Assembly (NCBI GenBank): GCA_963169105.1
Contig: OY720635.1
Location: 132,203,872 to 132,267,871 of the forward strand
Source: Ceriagrion tenellum
Taxonomy: Eukaryota; Arthropoda; Insecta; Odonata; Coenagrionidae
DNA: 64,000 nucleotides
Direction of reading: 5' to 3'
A program made the position numbers and the translations under genes. The notes beneath the pieces are model-generated. The model did not search any database, was not told the origin of the DNA, and worked only from the letters and a program-made list of their open reading frames with translations. Positions 1 through 11,408 of the stretch are shown here, in pieces (position 1 is the first letter of the stretch; every line of letters begins with the position of its first letter).

Positions 1-966
1 GGTGTGTGGCAGGGGGTGAAGATCACCACACATGCACTATTGCCATGTAAGTAGGATATATAATGTAGACATGCTAGAAAATAGGGTCATAGTTTATTAG
101 TTAACACAGTAGATTATTAGTTATTGCAAGTAATTGCAGTAGTTATTACAATAGAATATTAGTTACTACGGTATAGTACAGGTTAAGATCTACATAATAA
201 GGAAGAGATTATTGGTAGTTATTACATGCATCATGCACTACAGACTACTCTAACTATGTTTCACCTACCTATCCCTTTTGCTACGTTGCCTATTGTTCTC
301 TCTTATGGTACGCGGGAAAAATGACATTTTAAATCTATCGGTACGACAATCTATCTCTCTAATTTTGTTAATATGGTCAAACCTAGCATAATACGTAGGG
401 GTTCTCAATATATATCTAAGGTCATCTGTGAACAAATCGGTTTCGAATTTACTTAAAAGGTTTAACCTAAATTTTAACCTGCGTTTTGATAGTAATTCCC
501 ATCCTAGTTCTTCTATTAAGCTCGTAACACTTATACAATTATCATAACGGCCTTTAACAAACCTAGCAGATCTCCTTTGCACGCGCTCTAATTCTTTTAT
601 CATACCTTCCTCGTAGGGATCCCATATACTAGCGGCATATTCTAAATGAGGCCTGACAAGTGTAAAATAGCTTCTTTCTCGGACTCTCTCATCGCATTTG
701 CTTAGAACCCTTTTTACGAATCCTAATCTACGGTTAGCTAAACTAGTAATTTCCCTGATGTGTTTCCCCCATGACATGTCTTCAGTGATGGTGACGCCTA
801 AGTATTTAATTGATTCTACGTTACATATTTTGTTTTCTTTGATGCAATAATTATTCCGGGGAAAGCCATTCTTTTTCCAAAAAATCATAATCGCGCATTT
901 CTTCAAATTTAATTCTAGCTGCCATCTATCACACCAATCATCAATCGCATCTAAATCCTTAGTTAA
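1..966 (-). mobile_element. Family A CR1-like LINE, 5'-truncated 3' end
   Basis: This is a 5'-truncated copy of the family A non-LTR retrotransposon, cut by the window start inside its 3' terminal hairpin. An open frame runs on the minus strand from about 958 down to 265. It encodes the region after the polymerase core: the GVTITEDMSWGKHIREI segment, HLEYAASIWDPYEEGMIKELERVQRR and the conserved C-terminal block CRTDRFKMSFFPRTIRE. The 3' UTR (1-264) carries the family's ATTAGTTATT-rich stretch. The polymerase catalytic motifs are missing, so this copy is dead. The 5' break falls at about 966, where AGGAAG-rich tandem repeats begin. Confidence 0.9.
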
Positions 967-1140
967 AAAACAGGAAGAAGCTGCATACTGTGCAAAATAT
1001 TCGAAAGGTAGAAGGAAGGAAGAAAGAAGGAAGAAACATGAAGAAGCTGCATACTGTGTAAAATATTCGAAAGGTAGAAATACAGGAAGAAGGAAGAATG
1101 AAACAGGAAGAAGCTACATACTGTGCGAAATATTTGCACG
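967..1140. repeat. Tandem repeat, about three degenerate units
   Basis: Three imperfect copies of a unit containing AGGAAGAAGCTGCATACTGT followed by GAAATATTCGAAAGGTAGAA lie in a row, separated by variable AGGAAG runs. The array starts exactly where the family A copy is truncated. Open frames across it are by-products of the repeat. Confidence 0.75.
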
Positions 1141-1171
1141 GGTCAGCTAGCTCCACCTAATAGTGTCGCAT

Positions 1172-1281
1172 CAGACGTTGGAGGGAAACGCAGCTGAAAT
1201 TAGAGGCACTATGGATACCGCTAAATCTCAGGGGACGCACCATCAAAATGCGTTCATGTGTGATGTGTATGCAAGATCTTA
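1172..1281 (+). repeat. Direct repeat, left copy (flanks a family C fragment)
   Basis: This stretch matches 2075-2184 along its length, roughly 80-85 percent by eye, including TTCATGTGTGATG and GCAAGATCTT. The two copies bracket the family C LINE fragment at 1282-2070. I do not recognise the repeat. Confidence 0.7.
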
Positions 1282-2070
1282 GATGGTGTTGTACATATAT
1301 CGATATAGATCGAATACAAAGGAGGGCAGCTAGATTTGTTTAAAAAATTTTTTGATAAACATAGTAGTGTTTCTAAAGTGTTGCATAAAATTGGGTGGAA
1401 ATCTCTGTCCGATCGCAGGGAAATATGTAGGTTAAATCTTTTGCGAAAGTTTGATGTAGACTATTTTTTGTCAGAGGTTCAACATATTTTGCTTGAGCTA
1501 AACTATGATGGTAGACACGATCACAGGAATAATATTAAGGAAAGAGACTGCAGAACCGATAGATTTTTAATGGCATTTTTTCCACGAACATTAAGGGACC
1601 ACAATAGCTGCGATAGATCAGTTCTAGGATACTGCACGTACAATAAGGGACCGTAATAGTTGAGGTGGATCAGTTCTAGGATACTGACTTGGTTAAATAG
1701 TTTTTTTTCCATGTTGCTAAATGATGATTAGATACAAACATGATTATTAGATACAAGCCTCGCATGCAATCTCCGTCATGATATACTCCAGCATGTTTAA
1801 GTATCTTGTAGTGCTATTTAATCGCATTAATAATAGAAACCAGTACTTGTATCCTGGGTAGTGTACTGCATTGTAGCATGTTCTTCTACATATCACTCTC
1901 CTAGTTTCTGGTCTGACTACGTACCGCTGCCCTGACTGCTTATGTCCTGCGTCTGTCATTCGGGGAAACGTGAGCGGTACTGATTTGAACTGGGATGAGT
2001 GCTGCATTCCCGGTGTGGAATCACCCCGTGCCACACACCTTAGTGGTAGCTTACACGGTATTTAGTAGAC
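1282..2070 (+). mobile_element. Family C CR1-like LINE, degenerate 3' end
   Basis: This is an old copy of a LINE related to families A and B. Broken coding sequence at about 1300-1656 reads IDRIQRRAARFV, then a stop, then a decayed C-terminal domain ending CRTDRFLMAFFPRTLRDHNS. A short piece including AGTTCTAGGATACTG is duplicated in tandem at about 1607-1685. The 3' UTR ends in the C version of the double hairpin (2012-2058), with stem CCGTG/CACGG in place of CCCTG/CAGGG. No polymerase motif remains. Confidence 0.8.
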
Positions 2071-2074
2071 AAGA

Positions 2075-2184
2075 TCGGACGTAGAGATAAACGCAGCGGA
2101 GATTAGTGGCACTATGGGTGCCGCTACTTTTCAGGGGAGACAATATCAAAAATCGTTCATGTGTGATGCGCATGCAAGATCTTG
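2075..2184 (+). repeat. Direct repeat, right copy
   Basis: This is the partner of 1172-1281, in the same orientation, and starts right after the family C tail. Either the LINE inserted with an unusually long target duplication or the unit belongs to an older duplicated repeat. Confidence 0.65.
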
Positions 2185-2422
2185 AAACGTGATGTATATG
2201 CTCATGAAAATTTTGCAGCTTTCTTCGACGCAGCCCTAGTGCTTGCACTAGCTTTTGGCAGTTCGAATCTTTATTTGTCACGGTGGTGTAGTTTTCTAGA
2301 CTGGCTGCGTATGGAGAATTTCGACCCTACTTTCAGTGCTAAAATGAGGTCGACTAGAGTTTGGACAGCGATTAATAATGAACGGTGGTACCTATATGAA
2401 TGCGAGTGCACCAAACATTAGC

Positions 2423-2830
2423 TTCATCTACATCTACATCCACGTGATACCCTGCGAGCCACCACGAGGGTGTGTGGCAGGGGGTGAAGATCACCAAACA
2501 TGCACTATTGACATGCAACTAGGATATTTAATGGGACCATGCTAGATAATATGGTCACATGCAGCTAGATGGTTAGTATCTACATAATGTGAAATGGATT
2601 ATTGGTTGTTATTACATGCATCATGCACTACAGACTACTCTAACTATATTTCACCTACCTATCTCTTTGCTACGCTGCCTATTGTTCTCTCTTATAGTAC
2701 GAGGGAAAAATGACATTTTAAATGTGTCGGTACGACAATCTATCTCTCTAATCTTGTTCGTCTGATCAAACCTAGCATAATACGCAGGGGTTCTCAATAT
2801 ATATCTAACGTCATCTGTGAACAAAGCTTG
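2423..2830 (-). mobile_element. Family A LINE, 3' end only
   Basis: The copy starts on the plus strand with TCTACATCTACATC and the complement of the terminal hairpins, then runs through the 3' UTR into the C-terminal codons (CRTDTFKMSFFPR). It stops at about 2830. It has no RT domain. Confidence 0.88.
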
Positions 2831-3413
2831 ATTTGTTTTGGGTTTAACCGTGGTTGCCGATTTTTTTACAATACACTCTCAATTTTTTATTGCGGTGAGA
2901 ACAAAAAAAATGCCAATTTTTGGCGTTTTCAAACGGAACGCTTTTTTTGACATTGTGAAGTGAAGAAACTTGAAGTTTAATCGCAATGAACCTGTAGTAC
3001 TGTATAGAAAACCCACATTTAAACGTTCAGTCATTTCGTGCTTTCCATAAAAACTTAATATCAAGTTTATGAAACGACTTTTTCTTGGTTATGAAAAGTA
3101 GTAGAAGCAAGCTCTTGATCTTGTTTTGAAGCTTTCTTGAGAAAGAAGGAGTCATTTAGAAACGTCAACGCCAGAGTTCTTCTTCTTCGCTCCTGTTGAA
3201 ACGCTCGCTGAAACGTGGATGAAACGCTGGGCTCAACGTGCACCATACGCAGCCAATCTCGAAAACCACGTGACCACCAATCTGCTGCTGCGAAAGCCTA
3301 GACTTCAGTTTACTTGCGGAGTGGACTAAAGACTGTGGAATTTTATTCAATATATGAGAAAGAAGTAGTCGAAAAACTGAAACCTATTCACATATACTTA
3401 CAAGCTTGTTAGT
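2831..3413. other. Unassigned AT-rich sequence
   Basis: I see no coding sequence, RNA gene or recognisable repeat here. Two open frames of about 60 codons have no family features. Confidence 0.5.
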
Positions 3414-3460
3414 GCCTTGCAAGCCATCTCACGGGTGCGTGGTCGGGGTTGAATTTTTAC
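3414..3460 (-). mobile_element. Degenerate LINE 3' terminal hairpin
   Basis: The run CCTTGCAAGCCATCTCACGG and the following GTGCGTGGTCGGGGTTG resemble the complement of the CR1-like terminal hairpins. The GATGTA tail is gone. This is likely an old tail fragment. Confidence 0.45.
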
Positions 3461-3691
3461 TTATGTGCTCTACACTGTAATCTGTTGCGTTCTGTGAGAA
3501 CTCATTTTGCTTTTCTTTTGTTTTGTCAACTGCTGACGAGTTTTCTTGTGTTCCGGTGGAGGCACTGACGGGATACTCATGTGCTCGGCACACTCTCGTG
3601 CTCTCTCTCTCTCTCTGCTGGTTCATGGGCACTGACGCAGGCTGTCGTTCACCCTCTCTCCCACACCTCGCCTAGCAGGCTGACTACGAAG

Positions 3692-6065
3692 GTATGAAAC
3701 GAGAGTTCCAAAAGTCATTTACTAATTTTCAAAAAATAAGTATCAACAGTAATACTGAGGTTTTGTGGAATACTTTCCTCAACGTTACACGATCAGTAGT
3801 TAGCAAATACATACCAAGTAAATGGAAAAGAGCCAATGCAGAGCCTAGGTGGTATAACGCGGAGGTTAGAAAAACATTAAAGCACCAAAGAACATGTCAT
3901 GCTAGGTTAAAAAGGGCAAAAATTAACAAATCCTCCGAAGAACTATACACAGTCACCGAAAATTACAAAATATCTAAACTCTTAGCAAAAAAAGCGTGCC
4001 GAAGGGCGTTAGCTGATTTCAAAAGTAAATTACTGGGAGAACAATTGAACGATAATCCCAAGGCATTTTGGTCGTATGTTAGGGACACTCAAGGAAATAA
4101 ATCAACAGTACACACGCTTAAGAATATCAAAGGGGAAAAGATAACCAACAGTCTACAAAAAGCCAATTCGTTAAACTCATTCTTCAAAAGCATTTTCAGT
4201 ACTTATACACCACATCTTTTCGATCCGCAGCCAGTTCGTTCCCAAACATGTATGCCTGAAATTATTATAAATTGTCGCGGCATAGAACAGCAGCTAAAAA
4301 ATATTAACCCCAACAAATCCCCCGGTCCAGATCAAATACCTGCTCGCGTATATAAAACAATGGCATCAGACATAGCGCCTTACTTAGAATTAATATTTAC
4401 CAAATCTTTAGTAGATCATGTAGTGCCTAAGGACTGGAGAGTAGCAAATGTCACACCTATATTCAAAAGCGGCGACAGGGAAGACCCTAGTAACTATAGG
4501 CCTATTTCTCTCACATCCATTTCCTGTAAGGTATTTGAACACATAATCGTAAGCTCCATTATGAGTCATTTAGATAGGGAGGAATTGTTAATAAATAACC
4601 AACACGGATTTCGAAAGGGTAGATCTTGCGAAACCCAATTGGCCCTCTTCGTTCATGACATCTTGCTCTCGGGTGAAAATAATGTCCAAGTGGACGCGAT
4701 ATTCCTCGATTTTAGGAAAGCTTTTGATAAGGTACCTCACGTTAAGTTGCTCTCAAAACTAGAAGCATATGGAATAGATAAAAACATTATTAGTTGGATT
4801 AATCAATTCTTACATGGGCGGGAACAAAGGGTTGTCATAGACGGTATCATGTCAAACACAGTTAGCGTTACATCGGGTGTTCCTCAGGGAAGTGTAATTG
4901 GTCCACTTTTATTTCTCTTGTACATTAATGATATTAGTAACGTCGTTAAAAGTAAGCTTAGACTCTTCGCAGACGACGCGGTTGTGTATAGGGATATTAA
5001 CAATTCCGAAGATAGCGACTCGTTAACAATCGACCTACTTGCTATTCATGCTTGGTGCGAAAAGTGGCAGATGGAACTAAACATAAAAAAATGCGTAGCA
5101 GTCAGCTTTTGGAAAAAGAAAAATTGGCCATTTAGGGCATACAGAATTAAAAATACAGAAATTATTCACGCCGAGTCTGTTAAGTACTTAGGAGTCACAA
5201 TTAGTCACGACCTATCTTGGGGAAAACATATTAGGGAAATATGCGGTCAAGCATATAGGAAGCTAGGCTTTATCAAGAGAGTACTCGGAAAATGTGATGA
5301 GAAAGTGAAAGAACGTTGTTATTTTTCAATCGTTAGGCCTCATCTGGAATATGCTGTTAGTGTATGGGATCCATACGAAACGGGCTTGATATCAGAATTA
5401 GATCGCGTACAGAGAAAAGGAGCTAGGTTTGTGAAACGATGCTACGATAAGTTGGCTAGTGTGTCTGGACTGTTAGAAGAATTAGGATGGGAATCGCTAT
5501 CACAGCGTAGATTAAATTATAGGCTTAACCTCCTAAATAAATTTCAGGAAAATCATTTTACTGACGACGTAAAAAACATACTATTAACCCCTTCGTACTA
5601 CGGCAGATTAGATCGCGCCAATAAAATTAGAGAGCTAGATTGTAGAACCGATAGGTATAAAATGTCATTTTTTCCGCGTACCATTCGGGACCATAACAGC
5701 TGTGATCGTCGTCATGAATAGTTCGAGTATTGACAATAGGCAGGCAGTTAATCTTTCTCATTATATTCTCCTCTGTCTTATTTATGCATGATGTAAATAA
5801 TGATGTTCTTATTTATGCATGATATTTTGAATCTGTAGTAGTAGTCTTTGTATCCCTTGCATGTTAGAACGATTGGAGATACAATGTTTCTTGGGTATTA
5901 GATTTGTAATTGGCGCTTTGCATGTGTGGTACGCGGGTTTTTAATGTAATGTCGGTGTTCTACCATATCATTCATGCATGCCTGGTGCGAAAGCACCCCC
6001 TGCCACACACCCTTTGGGTGGCTTGCAGGGTATGACGTAGATGTAGATGTAGATGTAGATGTAGC
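3692..6065 (+). mobile_element. Family B CR1-like LINE, 5'-truncated, intact RT frame
   Basis: This is the longest well-kept family B copy. It starts inside the linker between endonuclease and RT and holds one open frame (3694-5721). The 3' UTR ends with the two terminal hairpins at 5984-6030 (GGTGC/GCACC, then CCCTGC/GCAGGG) and a GATGTA tail repeated about four times. The endonuclease domain and ORF1 are missing. A near-identical stretch at 19383-21047 suggests recent activity of this family. Confidence 0.93.
3694..5721 (+). CDS. ORF2 remnant of family B LINE: reverse transcriptase
   Basis: The 675-residue frame encodes the RT part of a CR1-like ORF2 protein, which would copy the element RNA onto nicked target DNA. 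Visible in order are the linker with EPRWYNAEVRK (residues 50-60) and NPKAFWSYVR (121-130), and the RT entry NKSPGPDQIPARVY (208-220). These are followed by NYRPISLTS (268-275), NQHGFRKGRSCETQL (302-316), LDFRKAFDKVPH (338-349), SGVPQGSVIGP (394-404) and the catalytic FADD (425-428). A conserved C-terminal region ends PRTIRDHNSCDRRHE. The ATG at 3694 is probably a chance start at the truncation point, since homologues extend upstream into the endonuclease. The polymerase motifs are intact, but without its nuclease this copy cannot move alone. Confidence 0.9.
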   Translation: MKREFQKSFTNFQKISINSNTEVLWNTFLNVTRSVVSKYIPSKWKRANAEPRWYNAEVRKTLKHQRTCHARLKRAKINKSSEELYTVTENYKISKLLAKKACRRALADFKSKLLGEQLNDNPKAFWSYVRDTQGNKSTVHTLKNIKGEKITNSLQKANSLNSFFKSIFSTYTPHLFDPQPVRSQTCMPEIIINCRGIEQQLKNINPNKSPGPDQIPARVYKTMASDIAPYLELIFTKSLVDHVVPKDWRVANVTPIFKSGDREDPSNYRPISLTSISCKVFEHIIVSSIMSHLDREELLINNQHGFRKGRSCETQLALFVHDILLSGENNVQVDAIFLDFRKAFDKVPHVKLLSKLEAYGIDKNIISWINQFLHGREQRVVIDGIMSNTVSVTSGVPQGSVIGPLLFLLYINDISNVVKSKLRLFADDAVVYRDINNSEDSDSLTIDLLAIHAWCEKWQMELNIKKCVAVSFWKKKNWPFRAYRIKNTEIIHAESVKYLGVTISHDLSWGKHIREICGQAYRKLGFIKRVLGKCDEKVKERCYFSIVRPHLEYAVSVWDPYETGLISELDRVQRKGARFVKRCYDKLASVSGLLEELGWESLSQRRLNYRLNLLNKFQENHFTDDVKNILLTPSYYGRLDRANKIRELDCRTDRYKMSFFPRTIRDHNSCDRRHE

Positions 6066-6250
6066 AGGCCCAGCTGGCCCGCTCGCACCGCCGCTGCTGT
6101 TCGCTCGCTTGCCTGCACCTCGACTTTGTTCGCTGCATGCCGTTGTCACCGCCCACTCCACGCCCACTTTGCTGCACGCTGTTGCCATCGCTCGCAACAC
6201 GCCCGCTTCGCTGCATGCATTTCGCTGTCGCTTTTTTTTTTGTTTGTGCC
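6066..6250. other. GC-rich spacer
   Basis: A GC-rich stretch with loosely repeated CGCTGCATGC and CGCCCACT-like pieces follows the family B tail and ends in a T run. No gene is supported. Open frames on both strands reflect the composition. Confidence 0.4.
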
Positions 6251-7308
6251 TTTTACTCGGCACACTTTATGAAACTTGTGTAACTGTCACGAAATACAGT
6301 GGAAGTAATCCTTTTGTAACCCTTATTACAGTCCACTCATTGCTCTCTTTACCCCACATAATCAATAACTCATTAAGAAACTACCATTACTAATTCAAAA
6401 TAAATGTGCGTGACAATATTTTTGCAGAAGTGGATTTATTAAACAGTATTCTCCACACTATATACAGCGAATGGTACTTAATCTGCGAGCATTTAGGCAT
6501 TACGCATTTTTCCTACGTTTCCGTATAAAAACATAAGAGTTTTACAGGAATCATACAATCTGAAGTGTGAATTAACATGAATATTGATCAGATCGCCTGA
6601 GCAAATGATCGCCAAACAATTAATCGGCTACAATGCCTGATGAAGAGTCAAATCACTCGATAAGTCGTGAACATCATTCTTTACGAAATTCGAAAACAAA
6701 GATTTGTACAGGAATTTCAGGTGAAAATTTGTTCGAAAATATATTTGTGTGCCTTCTTCAGCATTGAAATGGCACAATGACTGTGAGACGTGCTCATTCT
6801 ATTAATTGGTAAAAATAAATTTTCATAATAAACCCCATCCACCTTCCTATATCATGTAAACCTTCGCAATACCTCCTTTACTTGAACAGTGAGCACCTAA
6901 AGATAATGCCAGGCATCGAAATCCGGATTGTGCAATAAATTGTTGACCCATGAACTGACCAGCGGAGTGCAAAAGTTATCTGTACCAATTAACATGGAAC
7001 TCCACAAACTTGATCCGAATTTTATGTAAGTGCTCATTTTGCTCACGTTTTCCATTGGAATGTCGGTCAAAATGAGAAACAAAAATACATTGTCATATTT
7101 TATCGAGTTGGGAGTACCAACCACACAAATTGCAATCCGCTCGGAAAATGGGTTGTAATTTTACACGCAGATGAACTGGTGACTCGATGGCTCTACTCGT
7201 ACTCTGAAAACAATTTCTAAAGTGTTTTCATGGTGATAGGCGCATAGAATTAAGACTGGACATAAGCAAAATAGGATGCACAGTTTCCAATTCAAGTATA
7301 GAATTAGA
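6251..7308. other. Unassigned AT-rich sequence with one ribozyme-like core
   Basis: I see no gene. The only structured signal is the degenerate hammerhead-like core at 6636-6667, listed separately. Confidence 0.5.
6636..6667 (+). ncRNA. Hammerhead-like core, degenerate
   Basis: CTGATGA (6637-6643), one extra A, stem II GAGT/ACTC (6645-6648 with 6655-6658), then GATA in place of GAAA and the triplet GTC (6664-6666). Helix I is weak. It fits the pattern of the better loci at 18213 and 60584 but the core is mutated, so activity is unlikely. Confidence 0.35.
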
Positions 7309-7793
7309 GATCAATGGAAGAACTAGGATGGGAATTACTATCAGAACGCAGGTTAAAATTTAGGTTAAACCTTTTAAGTAAATTCGAAACAGAGTTGTTC
7401 ACAGATGACGTTAGATATATATTGAGAACCCCTGCGTATTATGCTAGGTTTGATCAGATTAACAAGATTAGAGAGCTAGATTGTCGTACCGATAGATTTA
7501 AAATGTCATTTTTCCCGCGTACCATAAGAGAGAACAATAGGCAGCGTAGCAAAGGGATAGGTAGGTGAAATATAGAGTAATCTGTAGTGCATGATGCATG
7601 TAATAACAACCAATAATCCGTTCCTTATTATGTAGATACTAACCATCTAGCTCCATGTGACCCTATTATCTAGCGTATCTCCCTTTAATATCCTAGTTGC
7701 ATGACAATAGTGCATGTTTGGTGATCTTCACCCCCTGCCACACACCCTCGTGGTGGCTCGCAGGGTATCACGTAGACGTAGATGTATAGAATT
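7309..7793 (+). mobile_element. Family A LINE, 3' end
   Basis: The copy begins in the C-terminal codons (EELGWELLSERRLKFRLNLLS) and keeps an open frame to 7568. It continues through the 3' UTR to the double hairpin and a short GATGTA-type tail at about 7775-7788. No RT motif is present. Confidence 0.9.
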
Positions 7794-8081
7794 ATTAGAG
7801 TAAATAGCCGTCAGCTAGCTGCCACCTTCGATCTCTCGGTGCCGCTTTCTTTTTCCTTTCCATTGCTCCTTCACTTTTGAATAACCCGACTCAAAGTTGC
7901 CTCATTGAAACAGTTGCCCAATTTTTCATCTTCCATTATCACAATTCAGCAAGCATTTTTGAGTAGTAACACAAGCATTATTTTCCCAATAACTTTCATG
8001 CCACATCTTTATTTAAACACCAGAACGCAAATTCCGTCGTTCGGTCTTCCACTTTTCCAAATTTCTTACCCCGCGTAGCAA

Positions 8082-8306
8082 CTGTAACGGGCTGTTAAAA
8101 TGGTGTTTACATAACAACTTACACAACAACGGGATTACTTTCAGGTTAAACAATATAAGCTTAGAACGGTTGTAAAAATTAACTTTTTAGACGCGGTTTG
8201 AACAATAAGTGCCCTTCAAGATATGAATCAGGTGTTGCTAGGCCTCTATCACCAGCAACTTTGTGTGTGAAATTTCAAAAATCGTCCACCCTACGGCTCA
8301 AAACTA
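8082..8306 (+). repeat. Long direct repeat, left copy
   Basis: This stretch starting CTGTAACGGGCTGTTAAA matches 8668-8891 with about ten differences. A family B 3' end lies exactly between the two copies. Confidence 0.85.
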
Positions 8307-8667
8307 CATCTACATCTACATCATACCCTGCAAGCCACCCAAAGGGTGTGTGGCAGGGGGTGCTTCCACACCAGGCATGCATGAATGATACGGTAGAACA
8401 CCGACATTACATTGAAACCCGCGTACCACACATGCAAAGCGCCAATTACAAATCTAATACCCAAGAAACATTCTATCTTCAATCGTTCCAACATGCAAGG
8501 GATACAAAGACTACTACTACAGATTCAAAATATCATGCATAAATAAGAACATCAATATTTATATCATGCATAAATAAGAAAATAGAAAATATAATGAGAA
8601 AGATTAACTGCCTGCCTATTGTCACTACTCGAACTATTCATGACGACGATCACAGCTGTTATGGGTC
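8307..8667 (-). mobile_element. Family B LINE, 3' end only
   Basis: The copy runs from the GATGTA tail (plus-strand TACATC) through the terminal hairpins and 3' UTR, and stops near the end of the coding region at about 8667. It is flanked by a direct repeat of about 224 bp, far longer than ordinary LINE target duplications. Confidence 0.88.
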
Positions 8668-8891
8668 CTGTAACGGGCTGTTAAATGGTGTTTACATAAC
8701 AACTAACACAACAACGGGATTACTTTCAGATTGAACAATATAAGCTTAGAACGGTTGTAAAAATTAACTTTTTATACGCGGTTTGAACAATAAGTGCCCT
8801 TCAAGATATTAATCAGTTGTTGCTAGGCCTCGATCACCAGCAACTTTGTGTGTGAAATTTCAATAATCGTCCACCCTACGGCTCAAAACTA
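8668..8891 (+). repeat. Long direct repeat, right copy
   Basis: Partner of 8082-8306, about 95 percent identical by eye and in the same orientation. The edges coincide with the ends of the family B insert. Confidence 0.85.
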
Positions 8892-9499
8892 ACACATCTA
8901 TCAAGAAAAATTACTGTAACATTGACTCATTCGCTACATCTCAAGTTTACGCTGAGCCACCGTCCAAACACCAATTATAGATTTATTATTATATTTATTA
9001 AAATTAAGCAATAGTCACATACCTACAATAATTTAGAATCGAAAATAAGATACGGAGAACACTTGAGAGTCGAAAGTTTACCATTTTATGTTTCCATCTA
9101 TCTGCTTAACGCATTGCGTAATCAATGCGTTGTCTGCTATGGGACGGACGGTCACTTGGAAAGAGATATCGTGATGGCTGGCCTAAGTGACTGCCAGTTC
9201 TAAACATATCCTCTCGGCTTATAATGACACCTACGATCCCCAGACAATATTATCATCGATTCTCGCATGAAAACAAGAGAATATACCGTCTCAGCGTGCG
9301 TAGTCATTCAATTCACCTGTTTTTTTATCGTAGAGTAACGGACCTTTGGCAAGCCCTGAAGAAATGTAATACTATCGGTGATATATGAAAAATCTCGCTT
9401 ATTTTTCTACCGTATAAAGTACCTGTATCTTTTTTATAATGAATACATACACACATACCCATCACTCCGTTCCCTTCCGGGGTAGGCACAGTCCAGATG
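8892..9499. other. Unassigned sequence
   Basis: Nothing recognisable. The composition is AT-rich, without a coding frame. Confidence 0.5.
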
Positions 9500-10165
9500 T
9501 TTCACTCATTAATACATAATTGTACACCTAACTCCGCTTCAATAATTTCCTCCATACTGACCTATTCTTGCAAACCTCTTTTGCCTCATTTACCCCCATA
9601 CACTGTTTCATACACGCCCTCCTGTTTTTAAGACTCCTCATATTCCTCCTCCTAAGAATTTCCTCAACCACATTCATCCACAACTTTCTCGGCCTACCTC
9701 TACCTCTCACACCATTCATTACACTCTCATATATCTGTTTCGTTGTTTGACTCTAATCCATTCTCTCAACATGGCCAAACCAACAAAGCACACTCCTTTC
9801 CAACACGTCCATTACTGGAGAATTTAACCCACATTCATTCATGACCCACTCATTCCTGACCCTATCCATCCTACTTTTTCCGCAAATACTCCTCAGATAA
9901 CTCATACCCACGGCGTTTAGTCCACTCTTATGACTATCCTGACATACCCATGTTTCACTACCATATAGCAAAGTGGGAAGAAGTACACTTTTGTATACGG
10001 CAATTTTCGCTTCCTTAGACAAGCAATCATTCCTTGATATGCTCCACATGCTACCTACCACTTTCCTTCCAGCATTCGCACGTCTCTTTATCTCCTCATT
10101 TATCCGTCCATCTTTCGCATACATCTTACCTAATGAATGATTTTCATTTTTTAATGCATTCATTA
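9500..10165 (-). pseudogene. Non-LTR reverse transcriptase C-terminal fragment
   Basis: Two minus-strand frames (10163-9753, then 9719-9528) join across a stop/frameshift at about 9740. They encode the region downstream of an RT core: VYKSVLLPTLLYGSETWV, LRSICGKSRMDRVRNE, LCWFGHVERMD and then GRGRPRKLWMNVVEEIL. This GSETW ... WFGHV ... RGRP order is typical of the C-terminus of several arthropod non-LTR elements other than CR1. The catalytic part is absent. I cannot assign the clade. Confidence 0.75.
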
Positions 10166-11408
10166 TGACTGCAGTAAATGTCTTTGCAAATACTCGGTGT
10201 GTTTTGTCTCGATGAGATAAACGGCAAAGTGAAAATTACGATGTTATTTTTTTATTATTATTATGACGATATTAACATCGGGGAAAAATTGTCAAGGACG
10301 TCTGAACTGTCTCGTAAGTATTAATTTAATTCTTTGTCAGTTACATTTGCCCGCGTGAATATACAATCAAGGAAACTTGAACTCTACGGCCACGTAATGT
10401 AAGAAATTTAGATAAAAAATTTCTCTAATGGCCGTAATTATTGGAACCACTCGTCAAAAGAAAGAAAAATAATATTTGCTGTTTTGGTTTAACGGAAACG
10501 TCAGTGACCAATCACAGCCTCTCAACCAGAAAACCCCTCTCCGGTAGTTTACGTAAACGGTAATTCCTCGCCACTGACCACTCATAGACGCGTACACTCA
10601 ACCCAAAATGGGATCCTTCACAGGGCTCAAGGTAGTCCGAGCGAGATAATTTCCTAGTCATTATAGAGACTGTATTCGAATTATACGTTTTAACTGCACC
10701 AGTGTAGGACATATCAATTAAATATTGCATCAATAATGGAGCAATAATATATTTTTAGGTGACAGAAATTGTAAGTAATTAAATAAAAATATCTAAATAA
10801 GTCTTCAATTTGACTCATTTTTTTTCACGCGGTGCGTTTGAAACTCCTTCAAAACTGAAACGTTTTTATTGTGATATCTAAGAACCTACCGCGGTGACAA
10901 TATGATTAATTTTCAAATTTAGTTGAGAAAACGTACAAACTACGCGCTGTTAATTTTTTTACGTCATCTAAGTGTTAGAAATTCCTCATTTTGTAAAAAA
11001 GTCTCTCTGGAGTACATACACGTACCATTTCCCATGTAAAAGGACTGGTATATTTTGGAAAATATCTCGGAAAGTAATGTGGCAAGGGGTTGAATTTTTG
11101 GTGCCATTATAGAAGGGTGAGATATTTTTATTTAAAACGAGACCAAATTTATAGATTTCTAAGTAAAATGATATTTTGCTCAAACTACCTTAATAGACCC
11201 CGTTAAGGACTCCTGAGTTATTACCAAAAACACACTATCTGCGAATGCTTACGGGAATTAAATTCTACTCCAGGGACAAACCTAGAGAAATCACACTCAC
11301 ACGCACTCAGAAAATCACTCACTCTCAATTTGAAAAGGTCCCAACCTCCGGGAGAATCAGACTCGAGATGAGCTTGGTCAAAGAAACACAAAACAGGAAA
11401 AGACTAGG
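10166..11408. other. Unassigned AT-rich sequence
   Basis: No gene or known repeat is visible. Open frames of 60-77 codons show no family features. Confidence 0.5.

Noticed and set aside
5974..6393. 139-codon plus-strand frame after the family B copy
   Set aside because: It translates the LINE tail (the repeated DV pairs come from GATGTA) and the following GC-rich spacer.
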